From assembly GCA_036136335.1 (NCBI GenBank), contig JAYZQT010000046.1:1-50814 (forward strand): DNA of 50,814 bases, read 5' to 3'. A program made the position numbers and the translations under genes. Below are positions 7,945 through 16,652 of the stretch, one piece after another. The DNA comes from JAYZQT01 sp036136335. GTDB lineage: Bacteria; Pseudomonadota; Alphaproteobacteria; MPNO01; UBA830. Below the pieces are notes generated by a model. The model ran no database searches. It had not been told where the DNA came from and was given only the letters and a program-made list of their open reading frames with translations. How positions within the stretch are numbered: position 1 is the first letter of the stretch; each line of letters begins with the position of its first letter.

Positions 7945-10900
7945 ATGCTCCGCAGGACTGTATTTATAGGTTTAGAAATTGTGCTTGGCATTGCCATAGT
8001 GGGTGGTCTGCTTTCAGTGGTGTGCGTTTGGCGTCTAGCTCAAGGGCCAGTCTCCGTTCAATTCATTCTGCCTTACGCCCAAGATTTTTTGAACAAGTCC
8101 AAAGGTCCTTTCCGCTCCGAGGCAGACGATTTGATTCTTAGTTGGGGTGGGTGGAACCATCCGGTAGACATGCGTGCGTTGAATATTAGATTGATAGAGA
8201 AAAAAACCGCTCGCAGTGTTGCACAGATCGGTGAAATTTCAGTTGCACTGAGCTTTAGAGCCCTCCTGGATGCGGAACTAGCTTTTACAAGTCTTGCTGT
8301 TATCCGGCCAACAATCCATTTGACACACACTAAAAAAGGCAAATTTGGGTTGGGGATCGGCAACTCGAAGACGACCTCTCATAAAGACAATATAGATGTA
8401 ATCGCTTCGCTAATTAACGAGCTATCCGGTCCAGCTGACAAAGACGGAGTTTTCGGCTCCCTCACACGGGCCAGCCTTCTAGGCGCGAACCTCCGGGTCG
8501 AGGATGAATCGACGGGAAATGTTTGGGAAACTCAGAACAGTGACATCTCGGTCCAAAGAGAGAATTCCGGCATCCTTACGAAGTTCAATCTGGGCCTGAA
8601 TTTGCAGGGGTCAACCGCTGAAATTGAAGGTGAGGCGAATTTCAACCTGGCTGAAAAATTTGTCGTCGGCTTCCTTCGTTTCGACGGGATCGACGCCGAA
8701 ATAGTAGGACGCAAAATACCTCAGCTATCACGCCTCCATGGCTTGCAATCCAATATTTCGGGGAAAATTGACTTCCGGGCCACTGCAGACGGGCTCCTCT
8801 CCGAAGTCACGTTCGATGTGACGGCCGGCAAAGGTCGGTTAGACATACCCGACAGTAAATTTCCGTCGATCGATTTTAGTGGATTTTCATTGCAGGGACG
8901 TTACAGCCGTTCCCCAGATCAAATTGAGATTTCCAACCTCGCAGTCCAACTTAACGAAACCAATGCCGTTCTGAAGGGTAAAATAACTCGGGCTGCGGAC
9001 ATAGCCCGGTTGAAAGCAGAGGTCAGTGTGCCATCGCTTCCTGTAAGCGCCCTCAGTCGATACTGGCCGAGGAAAATGGGCGCCAGTGCTCGTCCGTGGG
9101 TCATTGAAAATATCCGCGATGGCACCATCACCGCTGCTACCGCAAACCTCACTGCACGTATTAACGTTGAGGGCGTGAACGAGGGAAAGGTCGAGCTTGA
9201 ATCAATCGATGGCCGTTTTCTCATACAGGATGGCAGTATCCGGTACATGGCGCCTTTACCGGCAATTACAAAAATAAACGCAGCAGCGAACTTTAACGAA
9301 AACAACTTTAATTTTGATGTGCGATCCGGGCAGATTGACAGGCTGAAGATACAGAAAGGCGTTGTGAACATCACCGGTATAGATGCCGGCCAAGAAACAC
9401 TCTCAGTGAACCTGCTTTCTGGTGGTCCTGTGCGTGACGCACTAGCCTTTTTGTCCCATCCACGGATCGGGTTTGTGTCCAAATTTGGGTTAACTTCCGA
9501 CGGGGCATCCGGAACCCATTTAACCCGGATGAAAGCAACCCTTCCGCTTCTAAGGACATTGAATATCAATGAGATAGAGTATACAGCGGCCTCGAAAATT
9601 GTGGGATTAGCTTTGCCCAGAACAATCCGAGATCAACCAATCTCAAACGGACAAGTTTCTCTAGATGTTACAAAAAAGAGATTGTCTGCAAGTGGCAATA
9701 TTCGATTTGCGGGCACCCCTGCCCGCTTCAAATGGGGAGAAGATTTCACCGGAAGGGAGAGAATAAAACGTCACCTGCATATAGACCTTAAAGCAACTTC
9801 CCGGATACGCCGTATCTTTGGCCTGGACTATCCACGACATCTGGTGGGGCCACTTGGGCTGAATTTAAAATATGAACATCACCGGAACGACAAACAAATA
9901 ATTTTGGCAGAACTGAACCTGAAGGATGCAAGGATTTGGGTGCCCGGATTTTCTTGGGCAAAACCATCAGGTCGCAGCGCAACCGGCAAATTCTCTGCAG
10001 AGTTAAGTGGAAATACAGTCACTTCTATCCCATTATTCCAAATCGATGCGGGCGTATTTTCCGCAGCTGGAAACATAAAATTTTCTGGCCTGGATGCCGA
10101 CGGTAGCCCCATTCTAAAATCGCTCGTCTTTAACCACTTTGTGCTCGGTCCAACGGCGTTCACTGCCAAGATAATACGCGACAACAACCGTTCTTTTAGC
10201 CTGACTTTTTCAGGATCGGGCTTCGACGCTACACCATTTACTGAGAAACGTTTAGCTGGAATTAAACTACCTGAATTTCCGCCATTTACGCTGAATGCAA
10301 ACTTCGACAAATGCTGGATTGGTCGAGGTGCTCCCGCCAAAAATGTGAAAATTAAGCTAAGTCATGATGGAAACCAGTGGCAGAGAATTGTGTTAGACGG
10401 CGCCCTTCCTGGCGCTGGAAAATCTATGTCTGTCAAGATGACACCGACCGCCAACGGTCACCGCCTTTTTTTATATTCAGCCGATGCGGGGGCCCTACTA
10501 ATGGCAACGGATATGACACAAACCATTCGTGGCGGATCCATAGAAATTTCCGGCATTCGGAAAGGTGGGGCCCACGCCCCATGGAACGGAATAGCGGAAA
10601 TGAAGAGGTTCCGTGTGACCGACGCACCAACACTCGCGCGTCTTCTCTCGCTAGCATCGCTATCGGGAATGTATAATGCTCTCAGCGGCAAGGGAATCAA
10701 ATTCAATCGCCTCCGGTTCCCATACCGCTTTCTAGACGAGGTTCTTACCATTAAGGATGCATTAGCCGTTGGATCCGAACTGGGAATAACCGCTAATGGG
10801 ACGATGGACTTCGGCACGGATGAAATTGACATCAGTGGAACAATCATACCCGCCTATACCGTTAATAGCCTTATCGCAAGGGTTCCGATCATAGGGCCAG

Positions 10901-11073
10901 TACTCGCTGGCGAAAAAGGAGGTGGAATACTTGGTGCAGCATATGTAGCAAGAGGTCCTACAGAGAATGTCAATTTGAAAGTAAATCCTCTTTCAGCGTT
11001 TGCCCCAGGCTTCATGCGAAAATTTTTCGGTTACGATGAAATTAAAGATAAAAAAATGCCACCTCCAGGGTAA
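7945..11073 (+). CDS. AsmA-like / DUF3971 domain protein (YhdP/TamB-type envelope protein)
   Basis: A 1042-residue protein with one N-terminal membrane anchor (FIGLEIVLGIAIVGGLLSVV) and a long periplasmic part rich in beta-repeat sequence. The C-terminal segment, with SLASLSGMYNALSGKGIKFNRL then LIARVPIIGPVLAGEKGGGI, matches the AsmA-like C-terminal domain. Proteins of this group (AsmA, YhdP, TamB) are thought to form bridges that move phospholipid between inner and outer membranes. The frame is open 40 codons further upstream to 7825, which would overlap glnE; the ATG at 7945 just before the membrane segment is preferred. A pseudogene follows four bases after the stop. Confidence 0.88.
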   Translation: MLRRTVFIGLEIVLGIAIVGGLLSVVCVWRLAQGPVSVQFILPYAQDFLNKSKGPFRSEADDLILSWGGWNHPVDMRALNIRLIEKKTARSVAQIGEISVALSFRALLDAELAFTSLAVIRPTIHLTHTKKGKFGLGIGNSKTTSHKDNIDVIASLINELSGPADKDGVFGSLTRASLLGANLRVEDESTGNVWETQNSDISVQRENSGILTKFNLGLNLQGSTAEIEGEANFNLAEKFVVGFLRFDGIDAEIVGRKIPQLSRLHGLQSNISGKIDFRATADGLLSEVTFDVTAGKGRLDIPDSKFPSIDFSGFSLQGRYSRSPDQIEISNLAVQLNETNAVLKGKITRAADIARLKAEVSVPSLPVSALSRYWPRKMGASARPWVIENIRDGTITAATANLTARINVEGVNEGKVELESIDGRFLIQDGSIRYMAPLPAITKINAAANFNENNFNFDVRSGQIDRLKIQKGVVNITGIDAGQETLSVNLLSGGPVRDALAFLSHPRIGFVSKFGLTSDGASGTHLTRMKATLPLLRTLNINEIEYTAASKIVGLALPRTIRDQPISNGQVSLDVTKKRLSASGNIRFAGTPARFKWGEDFTGRERIKRHLHIDLKATSRIRRIFGLDYPRHLVGPLGLNLKYEHHRNDKQIILAELNLKDARIWVPGFSWAKPSGRSATGKFSAELSGNTVTSIPLFQIDAGVFSAAGNIKFSGLDADGSPILKSLVFNHFVLGPTAFTAKIIRDNNRSFSLTFSGSGFDATPFTEKRLAGIKLPEFPPFTLNANFDKCWIGRGAPAKNVKIKLSHDGNQWQRIVLDGALPGAGKSMSVKMTPTANGHRLFLYSADAGALLMATDMTQTIRGGSIEISGIRKGGAHAPWNGIAEMKRFRVTDAPTLARLLSLASLSGMYNALSGKGIKFNRLRFPYRFLDEVLTIKDALAVGSELGITANGTMDFGTDEIDISGTIIPAYTVNSLIARVPIIGPVLAGEKGGGILGAAYVARGPTENVNLKVNPLSAFAPGFMRKFFGYDEIKDKKMPPPG

Positions 11074-11077
11074 CTCC

Positions 11078-12043
11078 ATGATCACACTGGCAATTGATCG
11101 GTATGACAGTCTCATGCCCTTCTTTGACGGAACCGTCTCCTTCACCGACCATCCGGAAATTCATGTTATGCAGTTCGGGCGGATGGGCGCGCTGCGACGC
11201 GGATCTGACAGGCATGAACGGATGTTGCAAGACTTGGAATTCGATGCTGCGGAAACCTCACTGGCATCCTATATCGTAGCACGTTAAAGAGGTTGCCAGA
11301 TACAGGAATTCCCGTGTTTCCGAGAAGATTATTCAGTCATGGGAAAATATTTGTAAATGCCGATGCCGGAATAGAAACGCCCAAGGATCTTGAAGGTAAA
11401 ACGGTAGGCCTCCAGTCATTTCAAACAACGCTTGCGGTCCTCGCGAAAGGCGATCTCGCAACTGAGTATGATGTATCTCTGACTGCCATAAAATGGCGGG
11501 TATCAAACCCGGACACCATCGGAATAAAGACTGACGCGTCCTTTGATATCAAACCTCTGAACCAAGGCCAGAATTTCTCTGATTTACTTTGTCGGGGAGA
11601 AATCGACGCACTTTTTTTCCCGAACCCCACAACCGAGAACGTCTCTAGCAGGAAAATTTCATCACCTTTTTGAGGACCCGCGGCGAGAAGAAATGCGATT
11701 TTTCGGAAGGAATGGTTATTGGCCAATTATGCACGTAATCGCGCTGAAGATTGCAACCGTGGACGCCCATCCGAACCTGCCTAGGAGACTGCTAACTGCT
11801 TTCAACGTAGCCTACGATGTTTCTTCGGAATATTTGAACGATCCCAACTGGACACGGTCACCATGACTAAAATATTTACAGGAAGAAGAGCGGCAGGCCT
11901 TTACTCATAACCTGTGGGATTCGGGGGTCACGGCGAACCGGGATAACCTGGAACGTTTCATAGGATACGCACATTCCCAAGGCCTAATAGACGAGCCCCT
12001 GATTATCCCAGATCTTTTTCATGAAAGCGTCATCGACACCTGA
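11078..12043 (+). pseudogene. Decayed 4,5-dihydroxyphthalate decarboxylase-like / substrate-binding-protein-like gene
   Basis: The pieces line up in order over about 322 codons. Frame 1 (11078-11287) gives MITLAIDRYDSLMPFFDG...ERMLQDLEFDAAETSLASYIVAR. A frameshift near 11280-11293 moves to a second frame with IPVFPRRLFSHGKIFVNADA and KTVGLQSFQTTLAVLAKGDL. A second shift near 11640-11662 returns to frame 1 with FGRNGYWPIMHVIALKI. That part is broken by TGA at 11864-11866, where the family usually has Trp. It then continues NRDNLERFIGYAHSQGLIDEPL to a TGA at 12041-12043. This order is that of the 4,5-dihydroxyphthalate decarboxylase family, a periplasmic-binding-protein-like fold. Three lesions argue for real decay rather than one sequencing error. 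Confidence 0.82.
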
Positions 12044-12067
12044 ACGGCAGGATGGCTGCTGCAAGCA

Positions 12068-12604
12068 CTATGGAGAGGGGTTCAATACCTTTACGGTATT
12101 TTTTCCAGAATCATACCGGTATCGCAGTGTCCTATCGAGATCACATCCGGTAAACCGAACCAGCCGTGTTTCCAGGGGCCGGTCCAGGGAGTGAATGATA
12201 CCCTCGTTGTAGACACGAGCCTCCCCCTCGTTCAGCCGGTATTTTGTGGTTACCTCAAGCTTTGCAAAGCCTTTCTCGGTTCCGTCATCAATCCGTTTCC
12301 ATTCCGTCATATCTACATAGTTCATCGCCATTCCATAAATAACCCACGACGGTCCATGGCAGTGCGGGGTGTTGTTCGATGCACCACGATTGGTGTGGGC
12401 CATCACGTGAAAATCAAGGGCAGGGTCGGTATAGATTGTTTCCGCTCCTGACCGCTTGTCTAGGCCCAGGTACGTGTCAACAAACTCCGCATCGACAAGC
12501 AATTTCTCAAGATGCCGGGCGACTATGTCGCGGCCGCAGGGGCCCGCCTCGTTCGACAAAACCGAACGAGCATCGTTACAAAACTCTTCAAGGCCGTATG
12601 TCAT
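12068..12604 (-). CDS. Cupin-fold protein, cysteine-dioxygenase-like
   Basis: A 178-residue protein predicted to form a double-stranded beta-helix. The metal-binding H-x-H pair is in NTPHCHGPSWVIYG, and a later histidine lies in NEGIIHSLDRP, as in cysteine-dioxygenase-like metal cupins. The ATG at 12604 has AGAGG six bases upstream; a GTG two codons earlier is less likely. The substrate is unknown. It faces away from the SDR gene across a 121-base gap and lies in an accessory block beside the pseudogene, so its pathway partners may be partly lost. Confidence 0.75.
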   Translation of the reverse strand: MTYGLEEFCNDARSVLSNEAGPCGRDIVARHLEKLLVDAEFVDTYLGLDKRSGAETIYTDPALDFHVMAHTNRGASNNTPHCHGPSWVIYGMAMNYVDMTEWKRIDDGTEKGFAKLEVTTKYRLNEGEARVYNEGIIHSLDRPLETRLVRFTGCDLDRTLRYRYDSGKNTVKVLNPSP

Positions 12605-12642
12605 TTTCACCTCTAATTTTGACCTGCCCGAAAGACATTACG

Positions 12643-12657
12643 GCCCGATTGACGGGC
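12643..12657. promoter_or_regulatory. GC-rich inverted repeat between divergent cupin and SDR genes
   Basis: The arms GCCCG and CGGGC flank ATTGA in the 121-base gap between the two divergent starts. It is a possible shared operator; the arms are short, so chance cannot be excluded. Confidence 0.25.
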
Positions 12658-12725
12658 TTGGGGTTCCGATTACCATTAGAACAATTATACAGGTCTTGCG
12701 AAACCAGAAAACGAGGAATGTAAAC

Positions 12726-13487
12726 ATGTCAGGGTCTAAAGGCAGGGTCGCCATCATAACGGGAGCTGGACAGGGGATCGGTCGGGCGTACGCCCGTGCC
12801 TACGCCAAGGCCGGTATAATTCCTGTTATCGTCGACGTCGAAAGCGACAACATTATGGCGGTCCAAAATGAGATAAACCAAGAAAATGACATTCAATGCC
12901 TTGCGATCGAAGCCGACATCACCAACCCCAACCAGATCTTGGCAGTGACTGAGAAAACGATCAAAAAACATGGTCGTATCGACATCCTAGTCAACAACGC
13001 CGCATTATTCTCTTCGTTGACGGCCTCCCCAGCTCTGGACATTACTCTAGAAGAATGGAAAAGGGTAATGGACGTAAACATTACCGGCCAATTCATCTGC
13101 GCCCAAGCCGTTCTTCCCCACATGATAAAAAACAACTGGGGCCGAATAATCAATATCTCCTCAGGTACCGTGACCATGGGTCTCACAAACCTGCTCCATT
13201 ACGTTACCAGTAAGGCGGCCGTCATAGGTTTTACAAGATCTTTGGCACGAGAGGTTGGCGAGCATGGAATTACGGTAAATGTCATTTTGCCGGGCTCGAC
13301 ACAAACGGAAATTGAGCGCACCACAACGACCCCAGAGCTGCGCCGGAAGATTGTTGATATGCAATGTATCAAGCGAGTCGAGACACCCGATGATCTTGCA
13401 AATTTTGCACTTTTTCTGGCATCAGGGGAAAGCGGGTTTATTACTGGTCAATCCATCGCTGTCGATGGTGGATTGACCCATCTCTGA
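12726..13487 (+). CDS. Short-chain dehydrogenase/reductase (SDR), FabG-like
   Basis: A 253-residue classical SDR. The cofactor motif TGAGQGIGRAYARAYA is near residues 13-28. NNAAL, the catalytic serine in NISSG, and Y-x-x-x-K in HYVTSKAA follow in order, then the GFITGQSIAVDGG C-terminal signature. It reduces or oxidises a hydroxyl/keto group with NAD(P)H; the substrate is not readable. The frame is open far upstream, but the ATG at 12726 has GAGGAATG about seven bases before it and begins directly before the Rossmann strand. Confidence 0.9.
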   Translation: MSGSKGRVAIITGAGQGIGRAYARAYAKAGIIPVIVDVESDNIMAVQNEINQENDIQCLAIEADITNPNQILAVTEKTIKKHGRIDILVNNAALFSSLTASPALDITLEEWKRVMDVNITGQFICAQAVLPHMIKNNWGRIINISSGTVTMGLTNLLHYVTSKAAVIGFTRSLAREVGEHGITVNVILPGSTQTEIERTTTTPELRRKIVDMQCIKRVETPDDLANFALFLASGESGFITGQSIAVDGGLTHL

Positions 13488-13555
13488 TCTACCCGGATTT
13501 GTCTGGCGGGCGGGGGAATTAACTTGGTGAGTTGGGCCATTTCGACCTGATCAAT

Positions 13556-14440
13556 TTAGGATTTGACCGATTCCTGGTTTTCGAAAATCGTCGTGAATCC
13601 ACGCGACCAATCAGGAGGTATCTGACAAGGGCGAGGGTCAAGTTCAGCCCAACGCGCGGTCTCACCGCGCACCAACTGAAAAGAGTGTGATGTGGGATCG
13701 GGATGGGCCGAATAGGGCTTCGCATTTGCTGCTGTAAAACAGTTCAAAAGGAATGGTCGGGGTTCAGGCGAGACGCTGTCGGGTGAATAATGCAAACTGC
13801 GGCAGTTGTGTATTGTTATTGTCCCGGCACGGCCCGTCAGGTAATCCACCTTGGACATGTCGACCTGCGCCGCATCATGTTCACTCAGACAACCCGTCCA
13901 TTCATCATCATCTCCATACAGGTCATAAAGTGGACCTTCGTGGCTATTTCTGACAAGCGCGAGCGGGCCATTTTCCATGCCCGTATCAGAAAGATAGGTT
14001 CCTATGTAGACGACGTTATAATTCGTGTGGGGGACAAACTGAGCATCCTGGTGCCATTTGACGCTGTCGCCGCCACCCGACCATTTAAAATTCAGTTTAG
14101 AATGATAGAAAACAACATCAGGACCAACCAGATCTGCTGCAACGTCCGCTAGCAATCCTTTGGCAAAATTCCAATATACTTCATGCTGATCGTCGGGACG
14201 TTTCAGCCGCCGTAATTGTGGCGTTTCAGCGTTATGGGTGGGACCAAGGTCATAGACACTTCCCGATTCAGAATGAGTGCGGCTCGCATCCACGAGCTTA
14301 TTTGTAACGTCAACAAGCTCCTGAATTGTATCTGTCGGAACAAATCCTTCAATACAGGTATACCCTTGATCAAAGTACTGCTCCCGGTGGTGTTGGGAGA
14401 GCACTCGCGGCGCTTGAGAAAGAATTTGGTCAGCGTTCAT
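13556..14440 (-). CDS. Phytanoyl-CoA dioxygenase (PhyH) family protein
   Basis: A 294-residue Fe(II)/2-oxoglutarate dioxygenase of the PhyH family. H130 and D132 in VKWHQDAQF are the first two iron ligands. GTITIHNCRSLHYSPDSVS near 207-225 provides the distal histidine, followed by a conserved arginine in PEPRPFLLN. Bacterial members hydroxylate diverse secondary metabolites, ectoine or lipid-like acids; the substrate is unknown here. The ATG has AAGGGG upstream. Two near-identical 19-base direct repeats lie 53-99 bases upstream of the start and may control it. Confidence 0.88.
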   Translation of the reverse strand: MNADQILSQAPRVLSQHHREQYFDQGYTCIEGFVPTDTIQELVDVTNKLVDASRTHSESGSVYDLGPTHNAETPQLRRLKRPDDQHEVYWNFAKGLLADVAADLVGPDVVFYHSKLNFKWSGGGDSVKWHQDAQFVPHTNYNVVYIGTYLSDTGMENGPLALVRNSHEGPLYDLYGDDDEWTGCLSEHDAAQVDMSKVDYLTGRAGTITIHNCRSLHYSPDSVSPEPRPFLLNCFTAANAKPYSAHPDPTSHSFQLVRGETARWAELDPRPCQIPPDWSRGFTTIFENQESVKS

Positions 14441-14492
14441 TGCCTACCCCTTCACCAATCAACCCGACAAACAAATATAAAGTCGATACATT

Positions 14493-14539
14493 TTAAAAGT
14501 AAATCCAATTCTTTCTCAGCTTAAAAGTAAACCCAATTC
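14493..14539. repeat. Two 19-bp direct repeats, 28-bp period, upstream of the PhyH gene
   Basis: TTAAAAGTAAAtCCAATTC (14493-14511) and TTAAAAGTAAAcCCAATTC (14521-14539) differ at one base. Centres are 28 bases apart, about two and a half to three helical turns. They sit in the gap (14441-14603) upstream of the PhyH start and could be tandem binding sites of a regulator, or simply a local duplication. Confidence 0.55.
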
Positions 14540-14603
14540 CCTTTCGGCAACGTTTTGATCCAGTGTCTGCAATTCTTATTTTCCTGCTGTTTGCAACAAG
14601 ATT

Positions 14604-15230
14604 TTAAAGCTGCACAGGCGGTAGTGAGTCCCGCGTGCTGGGCAAGCTAATCATACGGCGGTGCCAGCGGGACAGGCATGGGCGAGACGTCCGCCAGTCG
14701 AACGCTGTATTTCGACGCTCTGTTTCAAGCGCACAAAACAGCAGTATCTGGGGCACGTTCAGGCCACCGCATGAGGCGGCATCCGAGAGCGGTGGTTGAT
14801 TGACCTGAATTTCAAAATATTCCGCTAGACGCAAAGCCCGCAGACGCTCGTGTTCAATTACCCCCGCCGATTGCTCAGCTTGAGGCCTTATGATTTCCCT
14901 CGCCCATAGAGATACGCCGTCTAACATACTGCGAGCCACCGCCTGCACCCGCCGAAATGGCCAGTATTCTTCGCCTTCCGGCACGACAAACTGTAATGGC
15001 ACGCTCAGCCGGTCAAAATAGTCAATAATAACATCGGTATCTTCAAAGCCGGTACCATCCGCCAGTAATAGAAATGGTATCCGCCCTGATGGATTAACAG
15101 TCAATATTGCGTCTTTAGGATTTCTTGTTTTGGTCCAGACGAGTTCGACAGTATCCTTGAGCCCTTTCTCCAGCCTAACAATCATCGCCATCCGGGCGTA
15201 TGGCGAGGTTGGGGTAACGAAAAGTTTCAT
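14604..15230 (-). CDS. Glutathione S-transferase family protein
   Basis: A 208-residue cytosolic GST-like protein. The thioredoxin-like N-terminal domain begins MKLFVTPTSPYARMAMIVRL with the usual S-P-x-x-R turn. NPSGRIPFLLL contains the cis-proline of the glutathione site, and ED-TDVIIDYFD follows. The C-terminal helical domain is present. The ATG at 15230 is preferred to a TTG three codons earlier. Substrates are unknown. It lies 15 bases downstream of the tyrS stop on the same strand and may be co-transcribed with it. Confidence 0.85.
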   Translation of the reverse strand: MKLFVTPTSPYARMAMIVRLEKGLKDTVELVWTKTRNPKDAILTVNPSGRIPFLLLADGTGFEDTDVIIDYFDRLSVPLQFVVPEGEEYWPFRRVQAVARSMLDGVSLWAREIIRPQAEQSAGVIEHERLRALRLAEYFEIQVNQPPLSDAASCGGLNVPQILLFCALETERRNTAFDWRTSRPCLSRWHRRMISLPSTRDSLPPVQL

Positions 15231-15245
15231 TGGATCCAACCTCAG

Positions 15246-16502
15246 CTATTTCAGCCTGAAGAGCACGTGGCGTTTTTTTCCTGCAGAAAGTTTAATTAAC
15301 CCTTCGGCATCAGAATCTGACGCCGTAACCGAAACGTTCTCATCCCGAATTGTCGCGTCGTTTAATCTGGCACCTCCACCTCGAATCAGACGACGTGCCT
15401 CGCCATTCGAACTCGCCAATCCGGCTCGCACGAACATTGCAAATGCTGCTATTCCCGAACCCAAATCGGAAACAGCCATCTCTACCGTCGGCAGGCCGGC
15501 TGAAGCTAGGCCGTGTTCGAAAGTTTCCGCTGAAGTACGCTCGGCATCGGACGCAGCATCGGGATCGTGACACAGCGCAGTTGCTTCGTTAGCAAGCACC
15601 TTTTTGGCTGCATTGATTTCTGCACCCTCAAGGTTCTCGAGCCGGATGATTTCGTTAAGAGGCAACTCGGTAAACAGCCGAAGAAACCGCCCTACATCGG
15701 CATCCGCTGTATTGCGCCAAAATTGCCAATAATCGTAGGAGCTGACGCGATCGGCGTTCAGCCAGATTGCGCCATCTGCCGTTTTGCCCATTTTGGATCC
15801 GGATACGGTCGTTAACAACGGAGAGGTTAAACCGAAGAGTTGCAAACTATCCACCCGTCTTCCCAGTTCAACACCATTCAGGATATTGCCCCATTGATCC
15901 GAGCCCCCCATCTGCAGAATACAGCCGTACCTTCTGTGAAGTTCCAGAAAATCATATGCTTGCAAAATCATGTAATTAAACTCAAGGAACGACAAGGGCT
16001 GTTCACGATCAAGTCTGAGCTTTACCGAATCAAAACCTAGCATCCTATTTACCGAAAAATGCCGCCCATAGTCTCTCAGGAATGGGATATAAGAGAGCCC
16101 CTCCAACCAGTCTGCATTGTCGACCATAATTGCGTCTGTCGGGCCGTCACCAAACGACAGAAACCTTTCGAACACTCCCTGAATGCTGGCCTTGTTAGCG
16201 CTGATTTGATCTACATCAAGCAATTGTCGCGCCTCATCTTTGCCCGATGGATCACCAACCCTGCTCGTCCCTCCACCCATAAGAACAATTGGCTTGTGTC
16301 CGGATCTCTGAAACCACCTGAGCAGCATTATTGGCAATAACGAACCAACGTGCAGGGAATCCGCAGTACAGTCGAACCCAATATAGCAAGTCTTGGGTTC
16401 TCCCTCGTTTAAAACACTCTTCAGCGCATTAGTATCTGTGCACTGATGCACGAACCCGCGATCTGCGATAGTCTCTATGAAGCCCGAAGTAGCAGGTGTC
16501 AT
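15246..16502 (-). CDS. tyrS: Tyrosyl-tRNA synthetase
   Basis: A 418-residue class I aminoacyl-tRNA synthetase that charges tRNA-Tyr. The HIGH-type motif is DSLHVGSLLP near residue 50. GGGTSRVGDPSGKDEAR follows, then QMGGSDQWGNI, and the KMSKS-type motif is present as KMGKTADGAIWL, a form common in bacterial TyrRS. The S4 RNA-binding domain is at the C-terminus (residues about 350-415). The length is standard. It is divergent from the deacetylase-anmK pair. Confidence 0.97.
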   Translation of the reverse strand: MTPATSGFIETIADRGFVHQCTDTNALKSVLNEGEPKTCYIGFDCTADSLHVGSLLPIMLLRWFQRSGHKPIVLMGGGTSRVGDPSGKDEARQLLDVDQISANKASIQGVFERFLSFGDGPTDAIMVDNADWLEGLSYIPFLRDYGRHFSVNRMLGFDSVKLRLDREQPLSFLEFNYMILQAYDFLELHRRYGCILQMGGSDQWGNILNGVELGRRVDSLQLFGLTSPLLTTVSGSKMGKTADGAIWLNADRVSSYDYWQFWRNTADADVGRFLRLFTELPLNEIIRLENLEGAEINAAKKVLANEATALCHDPDAASDAERTSAETFEHGLASAGLPTVEMAVSDLGSGIAAFAMFVRAGLASSNGEARRLIRGGGARLNDATIRDENVSVTASDSDAEGLIKLSAGKKRHVLFRLK

Positions 16503-16652
16503 TTTATGCCGGTCCGAATAGTAGGTAACTGAATCACTTGAGCGCGTCCTATCACAGCTATTCGTGTAAATCCACGACCACGGACGGCGCTACGATTGAC
16601 GAAATGGCTAATGACCCTCAAGACTGGGGTCCAAATCAAAGGAGATAATGCG

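Noticed and set aside
11864..11866. TGA read as tryptophan in the pseudogene
   Set aside because: The same gene also has two frameshifts, so simple decay explains it.
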